Positions 33,496 to 43,605 of a DNA stretch of 64,000 nucleotides are shown here, in pieces. The stretch covers positions 1 through 64,000 of the forward strand of contig OZ251568.1 of the NCBI GenBank assembly GCA_965243525.1, in the 5' to 3' direction. The position numbers were made by a program, and so were the translations under genes. Origin of the DNA: WTKD01 sp965243525 (GTDB lineage Bacteria > Spirochaetota > Spirochaetia > WTKD01). Each line of letters starts with the position of its first letter. Position 1 is the first letter of the stretch. Under the pieces are notes generated by a model, which did no database searches, was not told the DNA's origin, and saw only the letters and a program-made list of their open reading frames with translations.

Positions 33496-34392
33496 ATGAA
33501 ACAAAGAAAAACCAAATGGATAGTATTATTTTTTGGAATATTCCTTTTAATCTGCATACTAGGGTTGTCTATATTTTCAAGGAGAGGGTTGTTTTCTTTT
33601 CAATTGTTTAATACGACGCAAGAGTTGGTATCCCTGTGGAATACTGAGAATTTTGAAGAACTGTATGCTGCCGCAAAAGAAATACTTGAACAAGACCCTT
33701 TTAATAAGGCTGCATTGCAGTTTTATGGGTATGCAGCGTTGATGCTTGGATATTGGCATCCTGATGAAACTGAAAAGGAGTTTCTGATAGAAGAATCGAT
33801 TGTGACATTACGACGCCTGATGCTTCTTAACAAGAAAAACATTTCAGGAGAACATGCCTATATGTTGGGTAAGGCGTATTTCTATCTGCAACATTACAAT
33901 CGCAGCTTGGAATATCTGGAGGCATCTTATGAACGTAACTATCAAAGTGAAGACATCGATGAATATTTGATCACATTGTACGATGTGACTGAGCAAGGAG
34001 ATAAACTTGCGCAATTGGCTAAGCGAGCGAATGGAGAAGGAGATATCTATATCTATGCCACCGGGCGTGCTTCTATGCTAGAGAATAATTTTGAGCAGGC
34101 AACAGAGATTTTTTCGCTGCTCAGCGCAAATACTATGGATTTGATGATTAAGCGATTGGCCAGTGTCCAACTTGCAAGAATTTATTATGAGACCTCTGAC
34201 TTTTCAGAGGCTACGAAGATTCTGCACACATTGCTTGACAGCAATCCTGTTGATACCGAAGTTTTGCACCTGCTTGGTGATACACATGGGGCCTCTGACG
34301 ACCTTGAAGCTGCACGCTATTATTGGAGAGAAGTCTTGCGATTGGAACCACATAACCGCGAGGTTATTAATAAACTTAAAGTGGCGTTATAG
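33496..34392 (+). CDS. Membrane-anchored TPR protein
   Basis: This 298-aa protein has one N-terminal membrane segment (about 9-29) and then tetratricopeptide-like helices over the rest (NKAALQFYGYAALMLGY, HAYMLGKAYFYLQHYNRSLEYLEASY, AEVLHLLGD-type repeat near 260, AARYYWREVLRLEPHN). It lies between rnpB and mreB and could be a scaffold in envelope assembly, but no partner can be named. No clear Shine-Dalgarno is present. Confidence 0.75.
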   Translation: MKQRKTKWIVLFFGIFLLICILGLSIFSRRGLFSFQLFNTTQELVSLWNTENFEELYAAAKEILEQDPFNKAALQFYGYAALMLGYWHPDETEKEFLIEESIVTLRRLMLLNKKNISGEHAYMLGKAYFYLQHYNRSLEYLEASYERNYQSEDIDEYLITLYDVTEQGDKLAQLAKRANGEGDIYIYATGRASMLENNFEQATEIFSLLSANTMDLMIKRLASVQLARIYYETSDFSEATKILHTLLDSNPVDTEVLHLLGDTHGASDDLEAARYYWREVLRLEPHNREVINKLKVAL

Positions 34393-34524
34393 GAGTGTTA
34401 CTGTTGATCATACCATTAAATATGTGCGAACACTTGTACAACGACCGAAAACTGTGTATGAGTACGTGTATACGTATTTCTATTTCCAATAGCAAACGAT
34501 ACAATAAGAAAAAGACTAGGTAGG

Positions 34525-35544
34525 ATGAAATTGCGGTCATTATTTCAAAATTTTTCAACGGATATAGGAATAGATCTTGGAACATGTAATACATTGGTGT
34601 ACGTGCGTGGACGGGGAATAGTTATTAATGAGCCATCTGTTGTGGCTCTAGAGAAGGGTACCAAACGGGTTGTTGCTGTTGGGGAAGAGGCAAAAAAAAT
34701 GTTGTGGAAAACACCAAACGATATTATTGCTATTCGACCTCTTCGCGATGGAGTTATTGCGGATCTTGAAACAACTGAAAAGATGATTCGCTATTTTATT
34801 GGCAAGGTTTTGAAGCGAAAGATATTTGTGAAACCGCGCATGGTTATCGGGGTTCCATCCTGTATCACCGATGTAGAACGACGTGCTGTTGTTGAGAGTG
34901 CTGAAAAGGCTGGCGCTAGAGAGGTCAAAGTCATTGAAGAATCACTTGCTGCAGCGATTGGTGCGCAAATTCCAATATTCGAACCGGCCGGGCATATGAT
35001 TTGTGATATAGGCGGAGGCACCAGTGAAATTTCCGTTATCAGCCTGGGTGGAATGGTTGTCACCAATGCCATCCGTATCGGCGGTGATGAATTTGATGAA
35101 TCGATTGTCAAACATGTACGTACTTTGCATAATTTAGTTATTGGAGAGGTTACTGCAGAAGAGATGAAACGAACAATTGGTAATGCCGTTGCAGATCCGG
35201 TGATTGAACGTATGGAGATTAAAGGGACTGATGCGATCACAGGATTGCCGCGACGATTAGAAATTGACAGCGTGGAGGTGCGAGACGCACTCCAAGAACC
35301 GCTTACTGCTATTATTGATGAAATAAAGAGAACCCTGGGACAGACACCGCCAGAGCTCGCTGCAGATATCATGGAACGTGGTATTGTCCTCACGGGAGGC
35401 GGATGTCTTTTGAAGGGACTAGATACGCTTATTTCACGTGAAACAGGAGTTCCAACTATTCGTGCAGAAGATCCAGCGAACTGTGTTGTTATTGGAACAA
35501 GTCTTTTCTTTAAAATTGAAAAAAACAGTTCCTCGATAAGTTAA
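34525..35544 (+). CDS. mreB: Rod shape-determining protein MreB
   Basis: This 339-aa bacterial actin has the phosphate-1 loop IGIDLGTCNTLVYV, the phosphate-2 loop ICDIGGGTSEISVISLGG and the adenosine motif ERGIVLTGGGCLLKGLD. It organises lateral wall synthesis along the cell. It heads mreB-mreC-mreD-mrdA-rodA. A GGTAGG site sits before the ATG; TACAAT about 25 nt upstream may be a -10. Confidence 0.96.
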   Translation: MKLRSLFQNFSTDIGIDLGTCNTLVYVRGRGIVINEPSVVALEKGTKRVVAVGEEAKKMLWKTPNDIIAIRPLRDGVIADLETTEKMIRYFIGKVLKRKIFVKPRMVIGVPSCITDVERRAVVESAEKAGAREVKVIEESLAAAIGAQIPIFEPAGHMICDIGGGTSEISVISLGGMVVTNAIRIGGDEFDESIVKHVRTLHNLVIGEVTAEEMKRTIGNAVADPVIERMEIKGTDAITGLPRRLEIDSVEVRDALQEPLTAIIDEIKRTLGQTPPELAADIMERGIVLTGGGCLLKGLDTLISRETGVPTIRAEDPANCVVIGTSLFFKIEKNSSSIS

Positions 35545-35549
35545 CTGTA

Positions 35550-36365
35550 ATGAGTTATGAGGAAACGAATAAATCAGTATTGATTTTTTTTGTCATAGGG
35601 GTTGTATGCTCTTGCCTACTGCTTTTTTTTTCAATACGATTCCATTCGTTCAATAGGCAGCTATTTTCTTTCTTCTCTCCGCTCCAAACATTTGGAATAG
35701 CGGTGACTGATTATGTTGTTGCCTTTATACAATTTCCAACACTTGAGGCAGCTAATGAAAAAAACGAACGCATGCTCCAAGGACGTATTGCAGAATTACA
35801 ATTTGAAATCACGCAGAACCAACGTTTTCGAAAAGACAATGAAACATTGCGTGCGTTGTTGGAGTATACGCAAAAGATAGATTATACTACCGCGGTAGCG
35901 AGAGTTAAGGCATTCAATCCTGCCACCCCCCACGCACAATTCACCATTGATATCGGGGAAGATAAACGTATCAAACGTGACGACACGGTGATAGCCTCGA
36001 CACAAGATCGCCTTGTGCTGCTTGGGCGAATTTTATCCGTAGGCGAAACAAGCGCACAAGTACTGCCGTTGACAAGTCAAGCATCACACGTCACTGCACG
36101 CACATTGGATGGAAACTATATAGGGTTAATATCAGGAACAGGAAAGGAGCTCGTCATGCGATACGTTGATGCACAGGCTCGGAACATTGTTTCTGTTGGC
36201 ACCATTGTTGTCTCTGCCAGTGAAAGCGTTACCTTAATTCCGGGGATACCCATCGGACAGGTGACCCAAATTCGAGAAGATAAACAAACCCTTTCTTTGC
36301 GACTCTCCATACAGCCCTATGTGCAGTATTCATCGCTGGACTACGTATTGGTGATCCAAGAATGA
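35550..36365 (+). CDS. mreC: Rod shape-determining protein MreC
   Basis: This 271-aa bitopic protein has a membrane segment at about 9-27, a coiled coil (about 65-110) and the beta-domain with AQFTIDIGEDKRIKRDDTVIA and LISGTGKELVMRYVDA. It links MreB/MreD to PBP2 in the periplasm. It starts 5 bp after mreB and overlaps mreD by 4 bp. Confidence 0.9.
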   Translation: MSYEETNKSVLIFFVIGVVCSCLLLFFSIRFHSFNRQLFSFFSPLQTFGIAVTDYVVAFIQFPTLEAANEKNERMLQGRIAELQFEITQNQRFRKDNETLRALLEYTQKIDYTTAVARVKAFNPATPHAQFTIDIGEDKRIKRDDTVIASTQDRLVLLGRILSVGETSAQVLPLTSQASHVTARTLDGNYIGLISGTGKELVMRYVDAQARNIVSVGTIVVSASESVTLIPGIPIGQVTQIREDKQTLSLRLSIQPYVQYSSLDYVLVIQE

Positions 36366-36862
36366 GAGCTCTTTATGCATTAATTGTCATAGGATTTCTG
36401 CTTGTATGTGCGGTAGTGCAATCGATTTTCATTATTCCGATTCTAGATGGCATATACATTGATATTGTATTGATAGCCGTGGTGTTTTATTTGCGCAATC
36501 ATGCAACGTGGTATCTCCTGATAGGAGGGTTTATCGCTGCGCTCTATCTTGATGCGGTTTCACTCACGCCTCTAGGTCTCTCCACACTATGGTATACCAC
36601 TGTTACTTTTTTCATGATCCGCTTTAGAGAATCAGCTTATCATTATTCATTACTCAATATGTTTGTACTGTTTTCAGTCGGAATTATGAGTAAATTGGTT
36701 TATATTGTCGTTAGTGCAGGATTTTTACGCTTGTTTTCCTACAGAATTCCGTTGTTTAGTTGGGAAGAATTGTTTTCAGTATTGGGCAGCATACTGTGCA
36801 TCATTCTTCTCTGCATTATTGCATATATCATTCGTTTAGTTCGAGGAGTTCATGATGAGTAA
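36362..36862 (+). CDS. mreD: Rod shape-determining protein MreD
   Basis: This 166-aa integral membrane protein has about five or six membrane segments (LIVIGFLLVCAVVQSIFII, LLIGGFIAALYLDAVSLTPLG, and others). Sequence identity to MreD is weak, as usual, but size, topology and position between mreC and mrdA settle it. It overlaps mrdA by 11 bp. Confidence 0.87.
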   Translation: MRALYALIVIGFLLVCAVVQSIFIIPILDGIYIDIVLIAVVFYLRNHATWYLLIGGFIAALYLDAVSLTPLGLSTLWYTTVTFFMIRFRESAYHYSLLNMFVLFSVGIMSKLVYIVVSAGFLRLFSYRIPLFSWEELFSVLGSILCIILLCIIAYIIRLVRGVHDE

Positions 36863-38681
36863 TGCCAGAATATCTCACCGATTTTTTATAATAAAACTAC
36901 TCATAGCCATTCAGATACTTAGCTATTTTGGGTATACATTCTATATCCAAATCATCAGAGGGTTCTCACACCGTGAAAATGCACAGCAGTTGATCACCAC
37001 TGATAGAATCATACCGGCAAAACGGGGCAATATATATGACCGCAATGGAGCGCTCTTAGCAACTTCTCAACTTTTTTTTCAGATTGCAGTTGTACCAGCC
37101 TTACAGACAGAGAAGCAACTCGCACTGCTCAGTTCACTTTTTCCAGACCAATGGGATCAAATTGAAGCAACGCTGCAAAAAAAGAGTGGCAGCTTCGCAT
37201 TGGTTCCGATTGTTGATCGAGTTAGCCATGATCTTCTATTTCAATTGGTGGAGCAAATCGATAATCCACAATCTATCCAATGGTATCCCCAACTTGAGCG
37301 AGATTACCCAGTGGTGAACTCGTTTACCCATGTGGTTGGACATGTAGGGAGTATCTCATCGACAGAATATCAAGTTCGAGTCAATGAGGGATATGTACAG
37401 ACATCAGATGTGGGCAAACTTGGTGTTGAAGCAATCTATGAATCTATTCTTCGTGGAGCAGATGGGCAAGTAAGAGGAAGGGTGGATGCAACCGGTCGGC
37501 TCATTGAAAATTTTGGCAGTGTAGACAATGCTGTTACAGGAAACGACATATATCTTACTATTGATGTGGATATCCAACGATTAGCAGAAGATGCACTCGG
37601 TGATCGCATGGGTGCGGTTGTTGTGCTTGATCCCAAGACGAGCGAAGTCTTGGCGATGGTTTCCTATCCTTCGTATGATTCAAATGTATTGCTTGATAGA
37701 TCAACGAAAAACGCGTTTGCACAATTTGAAAATGATTCTCGAGCTCCGTTTTTGAATCGTGCCGTCCAAACGGCCGTTGCACCAGCGTCTACGTTTAAGA
37801 TCGTTACGAGTCTTGCCTTGTTGCAACAAGATGGATTCTCTCCATACGATTCTGTTTTTTGTGATGGCAATTATCGTCTCGGTAATCGGTTATTTCATTG
37901 TTGGTATGAACCTGGGCATAAGGGGGAAAATCTTTTCACTGCCCTTGCCAATTCCTGCAATGTCTATTTCTATACGATGGCGAATCGACACCTAACAGGG
38001 GATGCTCTTGCAAAAGTGGCATTGGAACTTGGGTTTGGTGCAAAAACCGGTATTGATCTTATTGGTGAAGAATCAGGCCTGGTTCCTACATCTCAATGGA
38101 AGGAACAATACCTCGACGAAGTCTGGCAGGGAGGGGATACGGTAAACATGTCGATTGGACAGGGCTATTTGACCGCTACTCCTATGCAGCTTGCAATGTT
38201 GATTACTCGAATCATGAATGGAGGCAAGGCCTATCAACCACATCTGTTGAAAGAAATACGAGATAACAATTCTAATGAAGTGCTTGAAGAACATGCCTTG
38301 GTTGCACTTCCAGAATCGGATAGTATCTCTGCGGATCATTGGGGTCTGCTTCGAAATATGATGCGACAGGTTGTTGTAAACGGAACGGTAAAAACGGTTA
38401 TGACCACGGACATTGTATCGATTGCGGGAAAGACTGGCACTGGTCAGGTTGGCAGCACAGTTGAGGGGTTTACTTCATGGTTTGCTGCTTATGCTCCCCA
38501 TAACCCTTCAGAAAACGAGCGCCAGGTAGTGGTTGTTGTTATGATCGACAGCACCAATGAATGGGATTGGTGGGCTCCAAAGGCTGCCAATTTTATATTT
38601 CATGGCATTTTTGCTGATACCGACCTTGAAGAAACGGTTGCACAGCTACGTGATATAGGGGGATTATGGTATCTTCCCTAG
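36852..38681 (+). CDS. mrdA: Penicillin-binding protein 2 (elongasome transpeptidase)
   Basis: This class B PBP of 609 aa has an N-terminal membrane anchor (about 11-33), a dimerisation/pedestal domain with RIIPAKRGNIYDRNGALLATS, and a transpeptidase domain with the catalytic Ser313 in APASTFK, the SxN motif in NSCNVY and the KTG motif in IAGKTGTGQV. The WYEPGHKG segment is typical of PBP2. It cross-links side-wall peptidoglycan with RodA, encoded next. Two adjacent ATGs (36852, 36855) are possible starts behind GAGGAG. Confidence 0.95.
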   Translation: MMSNARISHRFFIIKLLIAIQILSYFGYTFYIQIIRGFSHRENAQQLITTDRIIPAKRGNIYDRNGALLATSQLFFQIAVVPALQTEKQLALLSSLFPDQWDQIEATLQKKSGSFALVPIVDRVSHDLLFQLVEQIDNPQSIQWYPQLERDYPVVNSFTHVVGHVGSISSTEYQVRVNEGYVQTSDVGKLGVEAIYESILRGADGQVRGRVDATGRLIENFGSVDNAVTGNDIYLTIDVDIQRLAEDALGDRMGAVVVLDPKTSEVLAMVSYPSYDSNVLLDRSTKNAFAQFENDSRAPFLNRAVQTAVAPASTFKIVTSLALLQQDGFSPYDSVFCDGNYRLGNRLFHCWYEPGHKGENLFTALANSCNVYFYTMANRHLTGDALAKVALELGFGAKTGIDLIGEESGLVPTSQWKEQYLDEVWQGGDTVNMSIGQGYLTATPMQLAMLITRIMNGGKAYQPHLLKEIRDNNSNEVLEEHALVALPESDSISADHWGLLRNMMRQVVVNGTVKTVMTTDIVSIAGKTGTGQVGSTVEGFTSWFAAYAPHNPSENERQVVVVVMIDSTNEWDWWAPKAANFIFHGIFADTDLEETVAQLRDIGGLWYLP

Positions 38682-39997
38682 GATCAAAAAACTCACGTTA
38701 TTTCTTTGATTTTTTTCTTGCCTTGGCGGTTACAGCATTGGTTGTTTTTGGCTGCTTATTTATCTATTCAAGTGGATATGTTGTCAACGAAGAACTGAAC
38801 ACCACCATGTTCATGCGGCAATTACTCTGGGTTTTAATAAGCCTGGTGATTGTTGCAATCATTTACGTAATGAACATAGACTTTCTCGAACGATTTACGG
38901 TTATTTTTTATCTGTTCGTGATATTTATGCTTGGCATAACACTTCTTTTTGGAAAAGAAGTTAATGGTTCGAAGTCTTGGCTCGGTATTGGCTCTACTGG
39001 CTTGCAGTTTTCAGAATTTGCCAAATTAGCATTGATAATTCTTCTTGCTTCGCGCTGTGCACGTGAGCGGGAGAATATTCGCAAACTAGGAACATTTGCG
39101 AAACTATTTGCGCTATCCTTGATTCCGATGGGATTTATCCTCATGCAACCTGATCTTGGCACAGCAATAGTATTTCCCTTCCTCACTATTATTATGCTCT
39201 ATGTTGCAGGTGCGCAGGTGAAACATGTTTCCGCTGTTCTTAGCGTTCTACTCTGTTCGACAGCCCTGCTTATTCTGTATTCTTGGAATCAAGACACCCG
39301 TGATTATCTTCCGTCGATATTTTTTATCATAACTGAATATGCCCGTTTTTTTATCGTTCTAGCTTCTTTGAGCATTGTTATTGGTGTTGCATATCTTAGT
39401 TACTATTATTTTCGTATTAAAGCATTCTATTGGGTAGCATATCTATTTGCGATAATGTTGTTTACAGTTGGCATTGTGTTCACCGGGGCGCATGTCCTTC
39501 AAGAATATCAATTGGCGCGGCTTGTCGTGTTTCTCGATCCATACCAGGATCCTCAGGGCACTGGATGGCATATTATTCAATCACTTACTGCAATCGGAGC
39601 AGGAGGCTTTGCAGGAACGGGGTATATGCAAGGTACGCAAAGCCATTCTCGTTTTATTCCCGAACAGAATACCGATTTTATTTTTTCTATTTTTGCAGAG
39701 GAGTGGGGGTTTGTTGGCGTTGTGATACTTTTTGCGGTGTATGGTATTGTCATATTTCGCATTATAAAAATTGCAACCATCATATCACATAAACCATTTC
39801 AATCGTTGTTGTGCACCGGTATTGCAGTGTTGATTATCTTGCACTTCACTATCAACATCGGGGTTACTTTGGGTTTACTCCCCATTATTGGAATTCCGCT
39901 CTTTTTTCTATCCTATGGAGGATCAGCCTTGCTCATGATCCTCAGTGCTATAGCATTGGTACTCAATTGCTATGCAAATCGATATAGAACCTATTAA
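38666..39997 (+). CDS. rodA: Peptidoglycan polymerase RodA (SEDS family)
   Basis: This 443-aa polytopic protein has roughly ten membrane segments. SEDS motifs are GSKSWLGIGSTGLQFSEFAKLALI, MQPDLGTAIVFPFL, the catalytic-loop QNTDFIFSIFAEEWGF and IGIPLFFLSYGGSALL. It polymerises lipid II in the elongasome with PBP2. The gene overlaps mrdA by 16 bp, so the two are coupled. Confidence 0.95.
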   Translation: MVSSLGSKNSRYFFDFFLALAVTALVVFGCLFIYSSGYVVNEELNTTMFMRQLLWVLISLVIVAIIYVMNIDFLERFTVIFYLFVIFMLGITLLFGKEVNGSKSWLGIGSTGLQFSEFAKLALIILLASRCARERENIRKLGTFAKLFALSLIPMGFILMQPDLGTAIVFPFLTIIMLYVAGAQVKHVSAVLSVLLCSTALLILYSWNQDTRDYLPSIFFIITEYARFFIVLASLSIVIGVAYLSYYYFRIKAFYWVAYLFAIMLFTVGIVFTGAHVLQEYQLARLVVFLDPYQDPQGTGWHIIQSLTAIGAGGFAGTGYMQGTQSHSRFIPEQNTDFIFSIFAEEWGFVGVVILFAVYGIVIFRIIKIATIISHKPFQSLLCTGIAVLIILHFTINIGVTLGLLPIIGIPLFFLSYGGSALLMILSAIALVLNCYANRYRTY

Positions 39998-40026
39998 TTC
40001 ACACTGCCGAATTCCTTGTGTATACT
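39998..40026 (+). promoter_or_regulatory. Promoter of the HD hydrolase gene, predicting a leaderless transcript
   Basis: TTCACA (39998-40003), a 17-nt spacer and TATACT (40021-40026) end 5 nt before the ATG at 40032, the same geometry as rpsP and rpmF. Confidence 0.7.
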
Positions 40027-40031
40027 AACCT

Positions 40032-40604
40032 ATGGTGAAAACGTTGGAAGATGCACGAAAGCTATTGCACCTCTATGTCAGCAGCCCACAGCTGCGCGTC
40101 CATTCAAATGCTGTTTCAGTGATCATGCAATATTTTGCTCGAAAAACAGAAGAGGATGAAGAACGATGGGGGATTATTGGAGTATTGCATGATCTCGACT
40201 GGGAAAAATATCCTGATGAACATTGTCAAAAAACTAAAGAAATACTCATGGCTGAGGGATACGACGAACAGATTATCCATGCAATTATGAGTCATGGGTG
40301 GGGGATTGTAACAGAGGTGGAACCAGTGGATTATCTTGAAAAGGTGCTGTATACGATTGATGAATTATCGGGATTTATCATCGCCTGTGCACTCGTTCGA
40401 CCTTCTCGTGCGCTTTATGATTTGAAACTTTCATCGATGAAAAAGAAATGGAAATCTGTGTCATTTGCAGCTGGTGCTAATCGAGACATCATCAAAAAAG
40501 GAGCGACAATGCTGCAGGTGGAGCTTGATGACATCATGCTTGAGACATTGGAGGCTATGAAACCGCACGCACAGTTACTTGGACTGAACGCTCCACCAAC
40601 GTAA
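40032..40604 (+). CDS. HD-domain hydrolase
   Basis: This 190-aa protein has an HD metal-binding core: HSNAVSVIMQYFA, GVLHDLDWEKYPDEH (the HD doublet) and IHAIMSHGWG, followed by LYTIDELSGFIIACALVRPS. It resembles small HDIG proteins that act as nucleotidases or phosphohydrolases; the substrate is unknown. It has no Shine-Dalgarno and starts just after its -10 box. It ends 2 bp before glnS, so the two share a transcript. Confidence 0.8.
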   Translation: MVKTLEDARKLLHLYVSSPQLRVHSNAVSVIMQYFARKTEEDEERWGIIGVLHDLDWEKYPDEHCQKTKEILMAEGYDEQIIHAIMSHGWGIVTEVEPVDYLEKVLYTIDELSGFIIACALVRPSRALYDLKLSSMKKKWKSVSFAAGANRDIIKKGATMLQVELDDIMLETLEAMKPHAQLLGLNAPPT

Positions 40605-40606
40605 TT

Positions 40607-42262
40607 ATGACTGACAATTTTATTCGCTCTATTGTGCAACAAGACCTCGAAAATGGATTGACGCATGTGCAAACCCGATTTCCTCCTGAACCAAATGGGT
40701 ATCTCCACCTTGGACATGTAAAGGCGATTCATCTTAATTTTTCGCTTGCACAGGAATTTAACGGTGCTTGCAATCTGCGCATGGATGATACCAACCCCGA
40801 AAAAGAGGAACAGGAATACATCGATGCAATCTGTGAGGACATTCGGTGGTTAGGCTATTCTTGGAATGATGAAATAAAATATGCATCTGACTATTTTGAG
40901 CAATTTCATGCCTATGCGGTATTATTGATCAAAAAGGGCTTTGCCTATGTTGATGCATTATCCTTTGAAGAGATACGAAAAACACGTGGAACGCCAACAG
41001 AGCATGGCGTTGAAAGTCCGTGGCGCAACAGGGCTGTTGAAGAAAATCTTGAATTGTTTGCCCAGATGCGCGCCGGGGAGCACCCAGAGGGCAGCCTTGT
41101 TCTTCGTGCGAAAATTGATATGAAGGCAGACAACATCAATCTGCGTGATCCACTCCTCTATCGTATTCGATACATCGAGCATCCACGCACCGGCAATGTA
41201 TGGTGTATCTATCCATTATACGATTTTGCACACAGCCTTTCAGATGCAATTGAACAGATCACCCATTCTCTGTGTACCTTGGAATTTGAAAATCATCGCC
41301 CCTTGTATGATTGGATTGTTGAACACTGTGAATGCCCGCATAAACCTCGACAAATAGAGTTTGCAAAACTCCATGTAAGCACGATGATTATGAGCAAACG
41401 ACGGTTGAACCTTCTGATTTCGGAAGAAATTGTTTCAGGATGGGATGATCCACGAATGCCCACACTCGCTGGATTGAGAAGAAGAGGCTATCCTTCCCAG
41501 GCCTTGCTTGCTTTTGTTGATAGCGTAGGATTGACAAAAACAGAGAGCCTCATTGATATACGACGGATGGAGCACGCTATCAGAGAACATCTCAACGAGG
41601 CTGCTCAGCGTAGAATGGTGGTTTTTGATCCAATTGAACTTGTTATCACCAATCTTGATGACGATTTTGAGGATGTCTTCACCGTGGAAAATAATCCAGA
41701 ACGTAAGGATGATGGATCAAGGAATATTTCTTTTTCTAAACAACTATACATTGAGCGTGATGATTTTATGGTTGATCCCCCAAAGAAATATTTTCGATTG
41801 AGTCCAGGGGCATCGGTTCGATTGAAATTTGCCTATTGTGTGAACTGTCATGATTATGAATCTGATGCACAAGGGCAAGTGACTCGAGTTTTTTGCACTG
41901 TCGATCCTGCAACGCGAGGTGGTGATAGCAAGGGACAAAAGATACGCGGAACACTTCATTGGGTTGCAAAAAAGACCGCACGAGTGATTCATATTCATGA
42001 ATATGCGCCGTTGTTTACGGAAGAAAATCCCAGCGTTTCAGATCGCTTTTTGGAATCGGTTAATCCTGATTCATTGAAGATTGTCCATGCATTTGCAGAA
42101 CCGGCTATCTATGACGAGGCAAAAGATACTTCGAAATATTATCAATTTTTAAGAAAAGGATACTATAGACAGGATACAGTCGCCTCCAAAAATATCTTAA
42201 TTTTTAACAGCATCGTTGGGTTACGAGATACCTGGCAAAAATTGAACAAACCATCCCGCTAA
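40607..42262 (+). CDS. glnS: Glutaminyl-tRNA synthetase
   Basis: This 551-aa class I synthetase has the HIGH-type motif FPPEPNGYLHLGHVKAIHLNF, the GlnRS-specific CNLRMDDTNPEKEEQEYI, and KMSKS as IMSKRRL. The C-terminal double beta-barrel anticodon-binding domain (YFRLSPGASVRLKFAY, GTLHWV) separates it from GluRS. Direct Gln-tRNA charging implies the organism does not depend only on GatCAB amidation for glutamine. Confidence 0.93.
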   Translation: MTDNFIRSIVQQDLENGLTHVQTRFPPEPNGYLHLGHVKAIHLNFSLAQEFNGACNLRMDDTNPEKEEQEYIDAICEDIRWLGYSWNDEIKYASDYFEQFHAYAVLLIKKGFAYVDALSFEEIRKTRGTPTEHGVESPWRNRAVEENLELFAQMRAGEHPEGSLVLRAKIDMKADNINLRDPLLYRIRYIEHPRTGNVWCIYPLYDFAHSLSDAIEQITHSLCTLEFENHRPLYDWIVEHCECPHKPRQIEFAKLHVSTMIMSKRRLNLLISEEIVSGWDDPRMPTLAGLRRRGYPSQALLAFVDSVGLTKTESLIDIRRMEHAIREHLNEAAQRRMVVFDPIELVITNLDDDFEDVFTVENNPERKDDGSRNISFSKQLYIERDDFMVDPPKKYFRLSPGASVRLKFAYCVNCHDYESDAQGQVTRVFCTVDPATRGGDSKGQKIRGTLHWVAKKTARVIHIHEYAPLFTEENPSVSDRFLESVNPDSLKIVHAFAEPAIYDEAKDTSKYYQFLRKGYYRQDTVASKNILIFNSIVGLRDTWQKLNKPSR

Positions 42263-42328
42263 TTCGCAAGATATATCACTGTGCCGATACGCACATACGC
42301 AATACAGCAACTAGACTTAATAGACTTA

Positions 42329-42363
42329 TTAAAGTTAATATGTATTTACGATATACGTATCGT
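42329..42363 (+). promoter_or_regulatory. Possible promoter and inverted repeat before the first GLUG lipoprotein
   Basis: TTAAAG (42329-42334), a 17-nt spacer and TATACG (42352-42357) form a moderate promoter. The -10 lies inside a small inverted repeat ACGATA-tacg-TATCGT (42348-42363) that could bind a regulator. Confidence 0.4.
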
Positions 42364-42375
42364 AGAGAGGTATAA

Positions 42376-43602
42376 ATGAAACAGTATACATATACTATAT
42401 TAATCTTTTTTCTGCTTGGTGCATTCTTGCTTACAGCTTGTGACGATATGATTTCTTCTGGCGGTAGAACACCTATTGATCCCGGCAAATCTGATATTGA
42501 TGAGGGGTTTGATTATATAGATATCTACACCCGGGCTGACTTGGAAGCAGTTGCCAATGATCTTACCGGAATCTATCGACTTAAGAATGATATAGATCTG
42601 TCAGAAAGTGAGTTTACTCCGATTGGAAGTCCTGATACACCCTTTTCTGGTGTATTTGAAGGAAATAACAAAACTCTTCGTGGGATTACCATCAATAGAC
42701 AAAATGGAAGTGGAAGTGAAAATCAGAATCTGGGGCTTTTTGCTGCTATTGAAAAAAGTGTAAAGATACAAAATCTTACAATTGAAAATATATCAATAAC
42801 AGGATATCGATATATAGGGGCAGTAGCAGGGACAGTACCAAGTAGTGCTGAAAGGGGTAGTATAACAAATGTCCACGTAAAAGGGATTGATTTTACTAGT
42901 GATGGATTTACAGGGGGGCTTTTGGGAGGATCTAGGTATATAACGATTAGCAGGAGTTCTAGTTCTGGGCGCTTTAGTCTCAATGGGGTCTACGTCGGGG
43001 GGATCGTAGGAATTATTTTTGAAGGGGTAGAGCTGAGAGAGAATTATGCAGACGTAGAAATCACGATAGAATCTAGTGGAACGACTAGTACTGCGCTGGT
43101 GGGGTATGTTGGTGGATTGGTTGGTTATATGAAGGGAGAATCTACTACGATACTAGTAGAAAATAACTATGCAATAGGAACTGTCCGGGCTAGGACCCAA
43201 TATGGAGTAATCGGTGGGTTAATAGGATATGTAATTCACAATGCAGATATTTCAAATAATTACGCAGCATTGTATATACTAAGTGCATCAGACGTAATGG
43301 GTGGCCTTATTGGAAGGGTTCACATGCAACTTTCTGGACTCGGATTCAAAACAAGTGTTGAAAATGCTTACTTTCGCAGACAGTATGCCGGCGGAGAGTA
43401 TATCTCATTGATAGGACAAGAAGATAGTCTGGAAGCTGGTGATATTGTCATTACTAATTTTGCAGAGTATACACTTGAATTAGAAAATATTCTAAAGAAT
43501 GGAACTCCAGTGACACAGAATGATTTTGTAGGGTTTGATTTCACCGATGTTTGGCGATTGGATGAAGATGGAAAATGGCCAACGCTGCAGTGGCAACAAT
43601 AA
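42376..43602 (+). CDS. GLUG-repeat surface lipoprotein A
   Basis: This 408-aa protein has a signal peptide with lipobox FLLTAC. A short linker leads to a conserved block YIDIYTRADLEAVANDLTG followed by YRLKNDIDLS...FEGNNKTLRG. The centre has irregular beta-helical GLUG-type repeats (VGGLVGY, GLIGYVI, GGLIGRV). It ends in VTQNDFVGFDFTDVWR...WPTLQWQQ. Parallel beta-helix lipoproteins like this are usually surface exposed. It is first of three tandem paralogs; the next starts 3 bp downstream. GAGAGG precedes the ATG. The ligand is unknown. Confidence 0.8.
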   Translation: MKQYTYTILIFFLLGAFLLTACDDMISSGGRTPIDPGKSDIDEGFDYIDIYTRADLEAVANDLTGIYRLKNDIDLSESEFTPIGSPDTPFSGVFEGNNKTLRGITINRQNGSGSENQNLGLFAAIEKSVKIQNLTIENISITGYRYIGAVAGTVPSSAERGSITNVHVKGIDFTSDGFTGGLLGGSRYITISRSSSSGRFSLNGVYVGGIVGIIFEGVELRENYADVEITIESSGTTSTALVGYVGGLVGYMKGESTTILVENNYAIGTVRARTQYGVIGGLIGYVIHNADISNNYAALYILSASDVMGGLIGRVHMQLSGLGFKTSVENAYFRRQYAGGEYISLIGQEDSLEAGDIVITNFAEYTLELENILKNGTPVTQNDFVGFDFTDVWRLDEDGKWPTLQWQQ

Positions 43603-43605
43603 TTC

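Noticed and set aside
34791..35393. 200-codon open frame antisense to mreB
   Set aside because: Frame shadow of the strongly conserved mreB; serine/isoleucine-rich with no motif and no ribosome site.
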